From Spirochaetia bacterium (GTDB lineage: Bacteria; Spirochaetota; UBA12135): a stretch of DNA of 8,353 nt. Within the stretch, counting starts at the first letter, position 1. Every line of letters begins with the position of its first letter. Positions 1-5,821 of this stretch are shown one piece after another. The stretch lies in NCBI GenBank assembly GCA_003497555.1, contig DNNS01000174.1, positions 5,385 to 13,737 of the forward strand, in the 5' to 3' direction. The notes under the pieces were generated by a model. The model did not search any database. It saw only the letters and a list, made by a program, of their open reading frames with translations, and had not been told where the DNA came from. The position numbers and the translations under genes were made by a program.

Positions 1-132
1 CGGCAGGTCAATTTCCGGCGGAGTATAATCGAGCGCAGTTTCGGTCAGATCTGATGAATTGAGTATATTATCCAGTTCTTCGTTGGAAAGCGCTATTGAT
101 TCATCATCGGAGATGTTTTCGGGTTTTGACAT
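1..132 (-). CDS. Acidic N-terminus of an unrecognised protein (partial, cut by left edge)
   Basis: Only the first 44 codons are present; the reading frame is open to base 1 and the rest lies outside the window. It starts with an ATG (complement of 130-132) and begins MSKPENISDDESIALSNEEL. The segment is acidic, rich in Ser, Asn, Asp and Glu, with no signal peptide or membrane segment, so the N-terminus is probably cytosolic and flexible. A short amphipathic stretch, LSNEELDNIL, vaguely resembles the helical N-terminal peptide of FliM/FliN-type proteins, and similar acidic leaders are something I associate with spirochaete proteins; neither is strong enough to name it. It follows the SLBB-protein gene after 31 bp and is probably co-transcribed with it. 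A weak GAG lies six bases before the start. Function unknown. Confidence 0.6.
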   Translation of the reverse strand, partial: MSKPENISDDESIALSNEELDNILNSSDLTETALDYTPPEIDLP

Positions 133-163
133 ATTTACTCTGTATTAAAATAATATACCGCTA

Positions 164-529
164 TCAATAATATCGGCTGCTGCGGGTATAATTTTTACGT
201 TCTTTTGTATAATTTATTATATTAATTTCATAGCCTGAAATATTGGTTTTTTCGGTTTCCGGGTCAATGATATAACCGTATTTAAGCCCGCCGCAGGTTT
301 CAATTGCCTCCCCGATGGTTGTTTTTTCAGTAAATCTGAATATTCCGGGATTTTTAACCGGCCCGTGTACAAAAACTTCACGGTATTTTTCGTGTTCCGT
401 ATTTACCGCTGACAAGTCATTTACCGGGAAAAAATTGCGCCGGATAAAAGCAGCAGCGCAGGCTGCAAGAAGCAGCATGGCGATTTTCTGTAAGACAGCT
501 TTTTTGGTACGCAGCCAGTTTTTCAGCAT
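164..529 (-). CDS. Small membrane-anchored SLBB-domain protein
   Basis: This is a 121-residue protein with two parts. Residues 1-10 are basic (MLKNWLRTKK) and residues 11-29 are hydrophobic, giving a single N-terminal membrane anchor. LLLAAC at 19-24 also fits a lipobox, so a lipoprotein is an alternative. Residues 51-81 read VFVHGPVKNPGIFRF and then TIGEAIETCGGL, the signature of an SLBB (soluble-ligand-binding beta-grasp) domain as found in ComEA N-termini and polysaccharide-export proteins. Unlike ComEA it lacks a helix-hairpin-helix DNA-binding domain, and unlike Wza-type exporters it lacks the poly-export domain. The basic, Tyr-rich tail ends at residue 121. The ATG at 527-529 was chosen over an in-frame TTG three codons upstream; neither has a Shine-Dalgarno sequence. 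The gene is divergent from nadB and followed by another leftward gene. Domain call is fairly sure; cellular role (periplasmic ligand or glycan binding) is inferred. Confidence 0.7.
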   Translation of the reverse strand: MLKNWLRTKKAVLQKIAMLLLAACAAAFIRRNFFPVNDLSAVNTEHEKYREVFVHGPVKNPGIFRFTEKTTIGEAIETCGGLKYGYIIDPETEKTNISGYEINIINYTKERKNYTRSSRYY

Positions 530-574
530 TTTCAGCAAGCTTTATTTTTTTTATAATCTTGTGTACAATACATT

Positions 575-603
575 ATGATTGATCTTCCGGTTGTCATTAT
601 AAA
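575..603 (+). promoter_or_regulatory. Possible nadB promoter overlapping the divergent -10 box
   Basis: TATAAA (598-603) matches five of six bases of a sigma70 -10 box and overlaps the -10 box of the divergent leftward promoter within ATTATAAA. The best -35 with a 17-base spacer, ATGATT (575-580), is poor at 3 of 6. A start near 610 would leave about 24 bases before the nadB ATG. The call rests mainly on position and on the need for a promoter in this short gap. Confidence 0.25.
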
Positions 604-624
604 GAAAAATATCCTTTTTTGCAA
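596..624 (-). promoter_or_regulatory. Sigma70-type promoter for the leftward SLBB gene
   Basis: Read on the minus strand, TTGCAA (619-624; 4 of 6 consensus matches) is followed after exactly 17 bases by a perfect TATAAT (596-601). Transcription would start near 589, leaving an untranslated leader of about 60 bases before the ATG at 529. A short inverted repeat, TTGT-N2-ACAA (559-568), lies in that leader and might be a regulator site, but this is weak. Confidence 0.5.
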
Positions 625-633
625 GTTAAAATT

Positions 634-2190
634 ATGCATATTCTGATTGTGGGCTCCGGCGCAGCCGGTTTGATGAGCGCCATTAAAGCCGCTGAAAATA
701 ATTTTGAAGTAACCCTGGTTACCAAAGCGGCTGATATCAACAACTCGGCATCGGCCTGCGCCCAGGGCGGAATTGCCGGTCTGGGAATTAACGACTCCCA
801 AGAAAAATTTTATAAAGATATTATGCGCGCTACTGCCGGATTGGCCCGCCCGGAAGCAGTAAAAATACTTGTTTCCGAAGGGCCCAAAATAATTAAAAAT
901 GAACTTCTGAAAAAAATAAAAACCGGTTTTACTACCGGTAAAAACAGCCTGCCGGCATATACGCGCGAAGCTGCTCATTCGGCGCGAAGAATACTCTACA
1001 GCGGCGATCAAACCGGCGATGTAATTATAAAAAGCCTGGCAGCCTATGCTGTTCAACTGAAAAATATAAAAATAATAACAGATTGTATTGCCGTTGATCT
1101 CATTACCATACCTCACAATTCATCCAATCCTCTCTCTATTTACCGGCGGCCTTTTTGTTTGGGCGCCTATCTTTTTTCCAGCAAAAAACGCAAAATTACA
1201 AGCTGCCTGGCTGACCGGGTTATTTTAGCCGCCGGCGGCATAGGACAGATATACAAATACACTACCAACCCGGAAATTTCCACCGGCGACGGAATTGCCA
1301 TGGCTTACCGGGCAGGCGCCAGAATAATCAACATGGAATTTACGCAGTTCCATCCCACAGCTATGTCCATCAAGGGAAGTTCATGTTTTCTTATATCCGA
1401 AGCGGTAAGGGGCGAAGGAGGAATTCTTGTCAATTCCCGGGGCAGGGATTTTACCAGAAAGTACGACCACCGCGGCTCGCTTGCTCCGCGCGATATTGTT
1501 ACCAGAGCCGTTATCTCGGAGCTTGAACACAGCAGTGAAGATACGGTATATCTTTCGCTGGAAAAGATTCCTCCCGATATCATCCGCAAGCGCTTCCCCA
1601 ATATCATGAAAAAATGCCTGGAATTTAAAATTGATCCGGTGAAAGATCCGATACCGGTTATGCCCGCTTTTCACTTTCTCTGCGGCGGTATTTTAACCGA
1701 TTTATGGGGAGCTGCAACCCTGCCCAATCTTTATGCAGTCGGAGAATGCGCCTGTACAGGGGTTCATGGCGCCAACCGCCTGGCTTCCACTTCCCTGCTG
1801 GAATGTCTGACCTTTGCCTGCCGGGCCGTTGAGCATATTAAAAACAACCCGGTCACAGCATATACGGCCGAAGGTAAAGAGGTGCGTCCGTGGCTTAATA
1901 CCGGAACAGTAAATTTACCCGACCCGGTGCTGCTCAGACAGGATTGGGCAACTCTTAAATCCATAATGTGGAATTATGTCGGAATAATCCGTACCCGGAA
2001 AAGATTAAACCGTGCACTCAACGATCTGCGTAATTTACAGAAAGAAGTAGATAATTTTTACCGCAATACGGCGCCGCATGAAAAAATTCTGGAACTGCGC
2101 AACGCCATTCAGACATCCATCCTGGTTGCTTCCGCCGCAGCAAAAAACGATCATTCAACAGGCTGTCATTATAAAAAAAATGATCAATAA
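634..2190 (+). CDS. nadB: L-aspartate oxidase (NadB)
   Basis: NadB oxidises L-aspartate to iminoaspartate using FAD, the first step of de novo NAD synthesis; NadA then condenses the product to quinolinate. The protein is 518 residues, normal for the family. Visible in order: the FAD-binding Rossmann motif GSGAAGL (residues 7-13), ASACAQGGIAG (40-50), HSARRILYSGDQTG (115-128), ILAAGGIGQIY (197-207), FTQFHPTA (236-243), RGEGGILV (259-266), APRD (284-287), HFLCGGI (347-353) and GECACTGVHGANRLASTSLL (371-389). The substrate-site residues of E. coli NadB (His244, Arg290, His351, Arg386) correspond to His240, Arg286, His347 and Arg382. The C-terminal helical domain contains NYVGIIRT and ends with the family-type GCHY. 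The ATG at 634 was preferred to an in-frame TTG at 619, which lies in the divergent promoter's -35 box. No nadA or nadC is adjacent. The last 11 bp overlap the next gene. Confidence 0.96.
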   Translation: MHILIVGSGAAGLMSAIKAAENNFEVTLVTKAADINNSASACAQGGIAGLGINDSQEKFYKDIMRATAGLARPEAVKILVSEGPKIIKNELLKKIKTGFTTGKNSLPAYTREAAHSARRILYSGDQTGDVIIKSLAAYAVQLKNIKIITDCIAVDLITIPHNSSNPLSIYRRPFCLGAYLFSSKKRKITSCLADRVILAAGGIGQIYKYTTNPEISTGDGIAMAYRAGARIINMEFTQFHPTAMSIKGSSCFLISEAVRGEGGILVNSRGRDFTRKYDHRGSLAPRDIVTRAVISELEHSSEDTVYLSLEKIPPDIIRKRFPNIMKKCLEFKIDPVKDPIPVMPAFHFLCGGILTDLWGAATLPNLYAVGECACTGVHGANRLASTSLLECLTFACRAVEHIKNNPVTAYTAEGKEVRPWLNTGTVNLPDPVLLRQDWATLKSIMWNYVGIIRTRKRLNRALNDLRNLQKEVDNFYRNTAPHEKILELRNAIQTSILVASAAAKNDHSTGCHYKKNDQ

Positions 2191-3088
2191 AATCTGCGCA
2201 CTTTTCCTGTTAGCCGGAATCCTTTATCCGGGTGCAGAAAATTTCAGGGTCGGCGCGGGTTTATCCTATACCTTTTCTCCGGCTGCGGAAAAACGCCGAC
2301 CCGATTATTCTTTTTTGTCCGGCGAAGACAAGCTTGATTTTATTCCCGGTACCAATTCTGAAAAATATGAAAAAAACGATTATTTTTTTATTGCCTTTCC
2401 ATATTATTCATTTTATCTGTGTACGGAATACCGCCGCAACCGGGGTGTGTTTTCATTGTTTACCGGCATAGACCGTTATTCATATACCCGAAACGGAAAT
2501 GCGGATTTTTTTATTCGCAATAAATTAAATTCCATTACCGGTATTTTATCCATGGAACGCAGGGATACGGTCAGGGGATACGGGTATTCCCTCGGATTAG
2601 GTGCGGAATTTTCCAATCCGGCGCGGAACTTTATGCGGATTTTCCCTTTTGTCGGGATCAAGTCCGCGGTTTCCGTTATTCCGGCCTTATCCGCCCAGAG
2701 CCGGATAAAAATAATCAAACAAAATACCGGAGTGTCTGCCTACAGCGGTGAAACCGGTGACCTGTTGGGGGCAGATCTGTATGATATTTATGAATCTTCA
2801 GATTATTATTTTAAATTCGGCCTGAATCTTGAAGCCCGGGCAGGGCTGGAATATTTTTTAAAAAACCGGATTTCCGGCCGGCTGGGTATATATTACCGGC
2901 AGCATATTTATTTTATCAATTACCGGCAGGATTATAAAAGAAACAGCGTAACTTATTATGATTACGATCAAAACGAGGGGTTGGTTCCCAGATCATCGGA
3001 AAGTTACAGATTTTTAAACCGTATCATGCAGCAAATCAGACATAATCCCGGCCCCGGTGTTACTGTGGAAATAAACGTATCTCTTTAA
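2180..3088 (+). CDS. Probable outer-membrane beta-barrel protein, unknown function
   Basis: I do not recognise the family. The 302-residue product opens with a signal peptide: MINK, a hydrophobic core ICALFLLAGIL, and a likely cleavage after PGA near residue 19. The mature part is rich in Tyr, Phe, Arg and Gly and shows repeated short alternating polar/hydrophobic stretches, for example FRVGAGLSYTF (22-32), YGYSLGLGAEF (134-144), FKFGLNLEARAGLEYF (211-226) and ISGRLGIYYRQHIYFINY (231-248). It ends in the strand-like VTVEINVSL. This texture suggests an outer-membrane beta-barrel, though the usual terminal aromatic residue is missing. The ATG at 2180 was chosen because it begins exactly at the signal peptide; an in-frame ATG at 2078 would add 34 residues that only re-read the nadB tail. 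The start overlaps the nadB stop by 11 bp, implying translational coupling. A secreted, non-barrel protein remains possible. Confidence 0.7.
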   Translation: MINKICALFLLAGILYPGAENFRVGAGLSYTFSPAAEKRRPDYSFLSGEDKLDFIPGTNSEKYEKNDYFFIAFPYYSFYLCTEYRRNRGVFSLFTGIDRYSYTRNGNADFFIRNKLNSITGILSMERRDTVRGYGYSLGLGAEFSNPARNFMRIFPFVGIKSAVSVIPALSAQSRIKIIKQNTGVSAYSGETGDLLGADLYDIYESSDYYFKFGLNLEARAGLEYFLKNRISGRLGIYYRQHIYFINYRQDYKRNSVTYYDYDQNEGLVPRSSESYRFLNRIMQQIRHNPGPGVTVEINVSL

Positions 3089-3093
3089 TATTT

Positions 3094-5598
3094 ATGAGCG
3101 CCGCATCAGCAATAACTCTGTTAAATAAAAAATCAGCTGAACATATCCGCACTGCTATTGCCGATTACGGGGGGCAGGAAATTGTTTTTGGAGTTTTTAT
3201 TGAGGGAAATACCATTCAGGATTGCGAAATAATTTCACGGGGCAATATAAATATGGCGCCGTCGGTCATGCAAGATGCCGTGCGCTACCATGCTGTTATG
3301 CATAATCATCCTTCCGGAAACCTGTCGCCGTCGGATCAGGATTGTGAAATAGCAGCCCGGCTGGCGGATTACGGGGCAGGTTTTTTTATTATCGATAACA
3401 ATGCCGAGAATATCAATGTCATAGTACCCTATAAAAAACCTGCGGAAATTATTCCCCTGGAAGCGGAAGAAATTGCGGGTTATCTGAAAAAAAACAGCAG
3501 CGCTGAAAATATAATTCCCGGTTTTGAAAACCGGCAGGCGCAGATTGATATGGCCCAGTCTATAGGCAAGGCTTTTAATCATAATGCCGTATATCTGTGC
3601 GAAGCGGGAACAGGCACCGGAAAATCCATTGCCTATCTGATTCCTGCATTATTATGGATTAAAAATAATCACGAACGTATTATTGTCTCTACCAATACCA
3701 TCAATCTGCAGGAGCAGCTGCTTGGAAAAGATATTCCTACCGCCATGGCCCTGACCGGGATTAAAATTAAATATACCATGGTTAAAGGCCGGGGTAATTA
3801 TATCTGCCTATACAAGGCTGACCGCCTGAAAAAAGAGGGATACGGAACTTCCGCTCTGTTTTTAAATCCGGAAGAAACCGGGCAAATCAGCCGTATTGAA
3901 ACCATGCTGCCGGATTTAAAAACCGGCGACAAATCGGAGGTTTCATTTTTACCTTCGCCTGCGGTCTGGGATTTTTTCTGCGCTGAACCGGATATCTGCT
4001 TTCGCGCCCGGTGTCAGTTTTTCAGCCTGTGTTATTACCAGCAAGCCCGCCGCGAGGCTTTTACATCTGATCTGCTGATTGTAAACCATCACCTGCTCTG
4101 TGCGGATGCCGCCATGAAAATCGAAGGCGGACAAACCGGCCTGCTTCCGGCCTGCCGCCGGCTGATCATTGATGAGGCTCATAATATCGAAGAAACAGCA
4201 ACATCCTATTTCGGCAAAAGCGCTTCCAGAAGCGCACTGCAGCGTAATCTGAATTTTATCGCCCGAACCGGAAAAAAATCCAGGGAGCCGGCATCCGGAA
4301 TTTTAAAACGCCTGCTGGAGAAAACGCAGAACCGGCAGGCGCTGCGTACATTAATTGAAAAATTTATTGCAGATTTTACCGGCAAGCGCAGGGAATTCGA
4401 TCAAACTGCCGGAGATGCTTTTGATGAAATATACAATTTAATCAGAAATGGCATTAACAAAAACCCCGAAAACGGGGAACCGGGAAATGAAATTAAAATC
4501 CGTATCAACCGGCAGGCTCCGGACGGAGAAAAATTCCTGCAGGCGCTTGACATACCGGTAAAGAATGTCGGTGCCGGGCTGTATCGGCTGCTGAAACAGC
4601 TGCGTGAAATCCTGCTTTTTCTGGAAGATGAAGAAAAAGCCAGCCAGGATCTTTTCCGGGACGAACAGTTTGAACTCAAATGTCTGAAGATGCGGCTGGA
4701 AGGTCTGCAGGAAGTAATCGATGAAATTATTTCTTCAGAAAACGACAACAACATCCGCTGGCTTTCAGCCCGCCGGTTAAATGACAGCAGGCTTTTTGTT
4801 GAATTCAACATTACGCCTGTGGATATTTCAGAAATTTTTAAAAGCGCTGTACTGGGAAAAAACCACACTGTAATATTAACCTCGGCTACACTCCGGGATC
4901 ACAGCGGGTTTACCTTTATCCGCAAACGGCTTGGTATTAATCTGCCTTATCGTAATGTTTACGAAAATGCCTTTCCCTCTCCCTTTGATTATAAAAAAAA
5001 CTGCCGTATTTATATTCCCGCTAATATTCCGGAACCGTCTGCAGCCGGATTTACCGATTCTGCCGCGAAATATATTTATCAGGCAGCCTGTTATTTTTCC
5101 GGCCGTACTTTTGCGCTTTTTACCTCTTATGCGCAGCTGCTGACTGTAAAAAATATAATTTCGCCGGAGCTGGAAAAACAGGGCATAACCTGTCTGGTGC
5201 AGGGTGAAGACAACCGTACCCGCCTGCTGGAAACTTTCAGATCCTGCGGGAAATTTCTTCTGCTGGGAACCGATTCATTCTGGGAAGGAGTAGATGTCAA
5301 GGGAGAAAGACTTTCCTGCGTTATTATTGTCAAGCTGCCCTTCAGGGTTCCAACCGATCCGGTATATGAAGCGCGCAGCGAATATATAGAAAAAGCCGGG
5401 GGCAATGCCTTTATGGATTATGCCCTGCCGGCAGCTGTCTTGAAATTTAAACAAGGTTTCGGCAGGCTGATCCGCGGTAAAGATGATCGCGGATTGTTTA
5501 TTCTGCTGGATAAACGCGTTATTTCCAAGCGTTATGGTGCCTGTTTTATCAAAGCTCTTCCGGAAATGGAGCAGGTTGATGAAAATTGGGATATTTAA
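3094..5598 (+). CDS. DinG/XPD-family helicase with N-terminal RadC-like JAMM (JAB) domain
   Basis: An 834-residue fusion protein. Residues about 8-115 form a RadC-type JAMM domain: Glu29 (GQEIVFGVF) and HNHPSGNLSPSDQD with His70, His72, Ser80 and Asp83 give the full HxH-x7-S-x2-D zinc signature. Residues about 140-834 are a superfamily 2 DinG/XPD helicase: FENRQAQIDMAQ (144-155), Walker A GTGTGKS (172-178), Cys238, Cys302, Cys307 and Cys313 as probable 4Fe-4S ligands, DEAH (360-363), LTSATL (595-600), FTSYAQL (676-682), GTDSFWEGVDVKGERLS (725-741) and motif VI QGFGRLIRG (787-795). DinG relatives are ATP-dependent 5'-3' DNA helicases that act on R-loops, D-loops and quadruplexes. In many Firmicutes DinG proteins this N-terminal position holds a DnaQ-like exonuclease instead. 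RadC's helix-hairpin-helix region is absent. Whether the JAMM part is a peptidase, a nuclease or a binding module is unknown. The gene begins 5 bp after its upstream neighbour without a visible ribosome-binding site. Confidence 0.93.
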   Translation: MSAASAITLLNKKSAEHIRTAIADYGGQEIVFGVFIEGNTIQDCEIISRGNINMAPSVMQDAVRYHAVMHNHPSGNLSPSDQDCEIAARLADYGAGFFIIDNNAENINVIVPYKKPAEIIPLEAEEIAGYLKKNSSAENIIPGFENRQAQIDMAQSIGKAFNHNAVYLCEAGTGTGKSIAYLIPALLWIKNNHERIIVSTNTINLQEQLLGKDIPTAMALTGIKIKYTMVKGRGNYICLYKADRLKKEGYGTSALFLNPEETGQISRIETMLPDLKTGDKSEVSFLPSPAVWDFFCAEPDICFRARCQFFSLCYYQQARREAFTSDLLIVNHHLLCADAAMKIEGGQTGLLPACRRLIIDEAHNIEETATSYFGKSASRSALQRNLNFIARTGKKSREPASGILKRLLEKTQNRQALRTLIEKFIADFTGKRREFDQTAGDAFDEIYNLIRNGINKNPENGEPGNEIKIRINRQAPDGEKFLQALDIPVKNVGAGLYRLLKQLREILLFLEDEEKASQDLFRDEQFELKCLKMRLEGLQEVIDEIISSENDNNIRWLSARRLNDSRLFVEFNITPVDISEIFKSAVLGKNHTVILTSATLRDHSGFTFIRKRLGINLPYRNVYENAFPSPFDYKKNCRIYIPANIPEPSAAGFTDSAAKYIYQAACYFSGRTFALFTSYAQLLTVKNIISPELEKQGITCLVQGEDNRTRLLETFRSCGKFLLLGTDSFWEGVDVKGERLSCVIIVKLPFRVPTDPVYEARSEYIEKAGGNAFMDYALPAAVLKFKQGFGRLIRGKDDRGLFILLDKRVISKRYGACFIKALPEMEQVDENWDI
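4459..4477 (-). terminator. Terminator-like hairpin, antisense, inside the helicase gene
   Basis: CCCCG-AAAA-CGGGG (4464-4477) is a perfect 5-bp GC stem with a 4-base loop. On the minus strand it is followed directly by five T residues (complement of 4459-4463). It would stop antisense transcription across the helicase gene. The stem is short and it lies within codons, so chance is a real alternative. Confidence 0.25.
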
Positions 5599-5637
5599 AA
5601 GGTTTTCGGGTAACACTTTATAATCATTAAGAAGTTT

Positions 5638-5788
5638 TTGTAACTACTCAGATTTTAAAATTTTTAGCTTAAATTTTAAAAAATTTACCACGAAAAGCAC
5701 GAAAGTCACGAAAAAATATAGTAAAACACATGTTTTTTTATTTTCGTGTGTTTCGTGGTAAATAAATTTAAAATCTGAGCATATACAA
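5638..5788. repeat. Imperfect ~150-bp palindrome with tandem CACGAAA units (MITE/REP-like)
   Basis: This occupies most of the AT-rich gap between the helicase and adaptor genes, which holds no gene. The outer arms CTCAGATTTTAAA (5647-5659) and TTTAAAATCTGAG (5767-5779) are perfect 13-bp inverted repeats, extended after four mostly mismatched bases by TTGTA (5638-5642) and TACAA (5784-5788). The inner arms TTTACCACGAAA (5684-5695) and TTTCGTGGTAAA (5751-5762) are perfect over 12 bp, and a further CACGAAA/TTTCGTG pair follows after two mismatches. The left inner arm continues as 9-base tandem units, CACGAAAAG, CACGAAAGT, CACGAAAAA. AAGTTTTT occurs as a direct repeat at both edges (5632-5639 and 5787-5794), a possible but low-complexity target-site duplication. 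The RNA could fold into a long hairpin with a T-run (5790-5797) ten bases beyond, so it may also end the upstream transcript. It has no coding capacity. Confidence 0.65.
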
Positions 5789-5810
5789 GTTTTTTTTCCT
5801 TTTATATGAT
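5782..5810 (+). promoter_or_regulatory. Candidate promoter for the adaptor-permease genes
   Basis: TATACA (5782-5787; 4 of 6) and TATGAT (5805-5810; 5 of 6) are separated by 17 bases. Transcription would start near 5817, only about five bases before the ATG at 5822, making the message nearly leaderless. The -35 box lies at the right edge of the palindromic repeat. The region is AT-rich, so chance matches are likely. Confidence 0.35.
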
Positions 5811-5821
5811 AAATTTATATA

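Noticed and set aside
619..633. TTG at 619 as the nadB start
   Set aside because: It adds five residues before the Rossmann strand, has no ribosome-binding site, and lies in the -35 box of the divergent promoter; the ATG at 634 fits the family's N-terminus.
920..947. ACCGGT repeats with TTTTAC/GTAAAA arms inside nadB
   Set aside because: They are short, lie within well-conserved coding sequence and are not placed where an operator or terminator would act; chance is sufficient.
1305..1674. Overlapping open frames on the opposite strand of nadB
   Set aside because: They lie wholly within the confident nadB coding frame and their translations show no recognisable domain; the same holds for the other antisense frames in the window.
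2078..2179. Longer N-terminus for the barrel-like protein from ATG 2078
   Set aside because: The extra 34 residues re-read the end of nadB in another frame and would bury the signal peptide internally.
3115..3438. JAMM domain as part of a ubiquitin-like conjugation system with the SLBB beta-grasp protein
   Set aside because: The SLBB protein is membrane-anchored, divergently transcribed and lacks a terminal di-glycine; no E1- or E2-like gene is in the window.
3527..4520. Recurrent AACCGGCAGGC-like string in the helicase gene
   Set aside because: The three copies each encode Asn-Arg-Gln-Ala in unrelated protein contexts with no spacing pattern, so preferred codons explain them.
5688..5716. 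Tandem CACGAAA units as a CRISPR array or origin iterons
   Set aside because: The units are only about 9 bases, contiguous and three in number, with no spacers and no cas or replication-initiator gene nearby. They fit the arm of a palindromic repeat element better.
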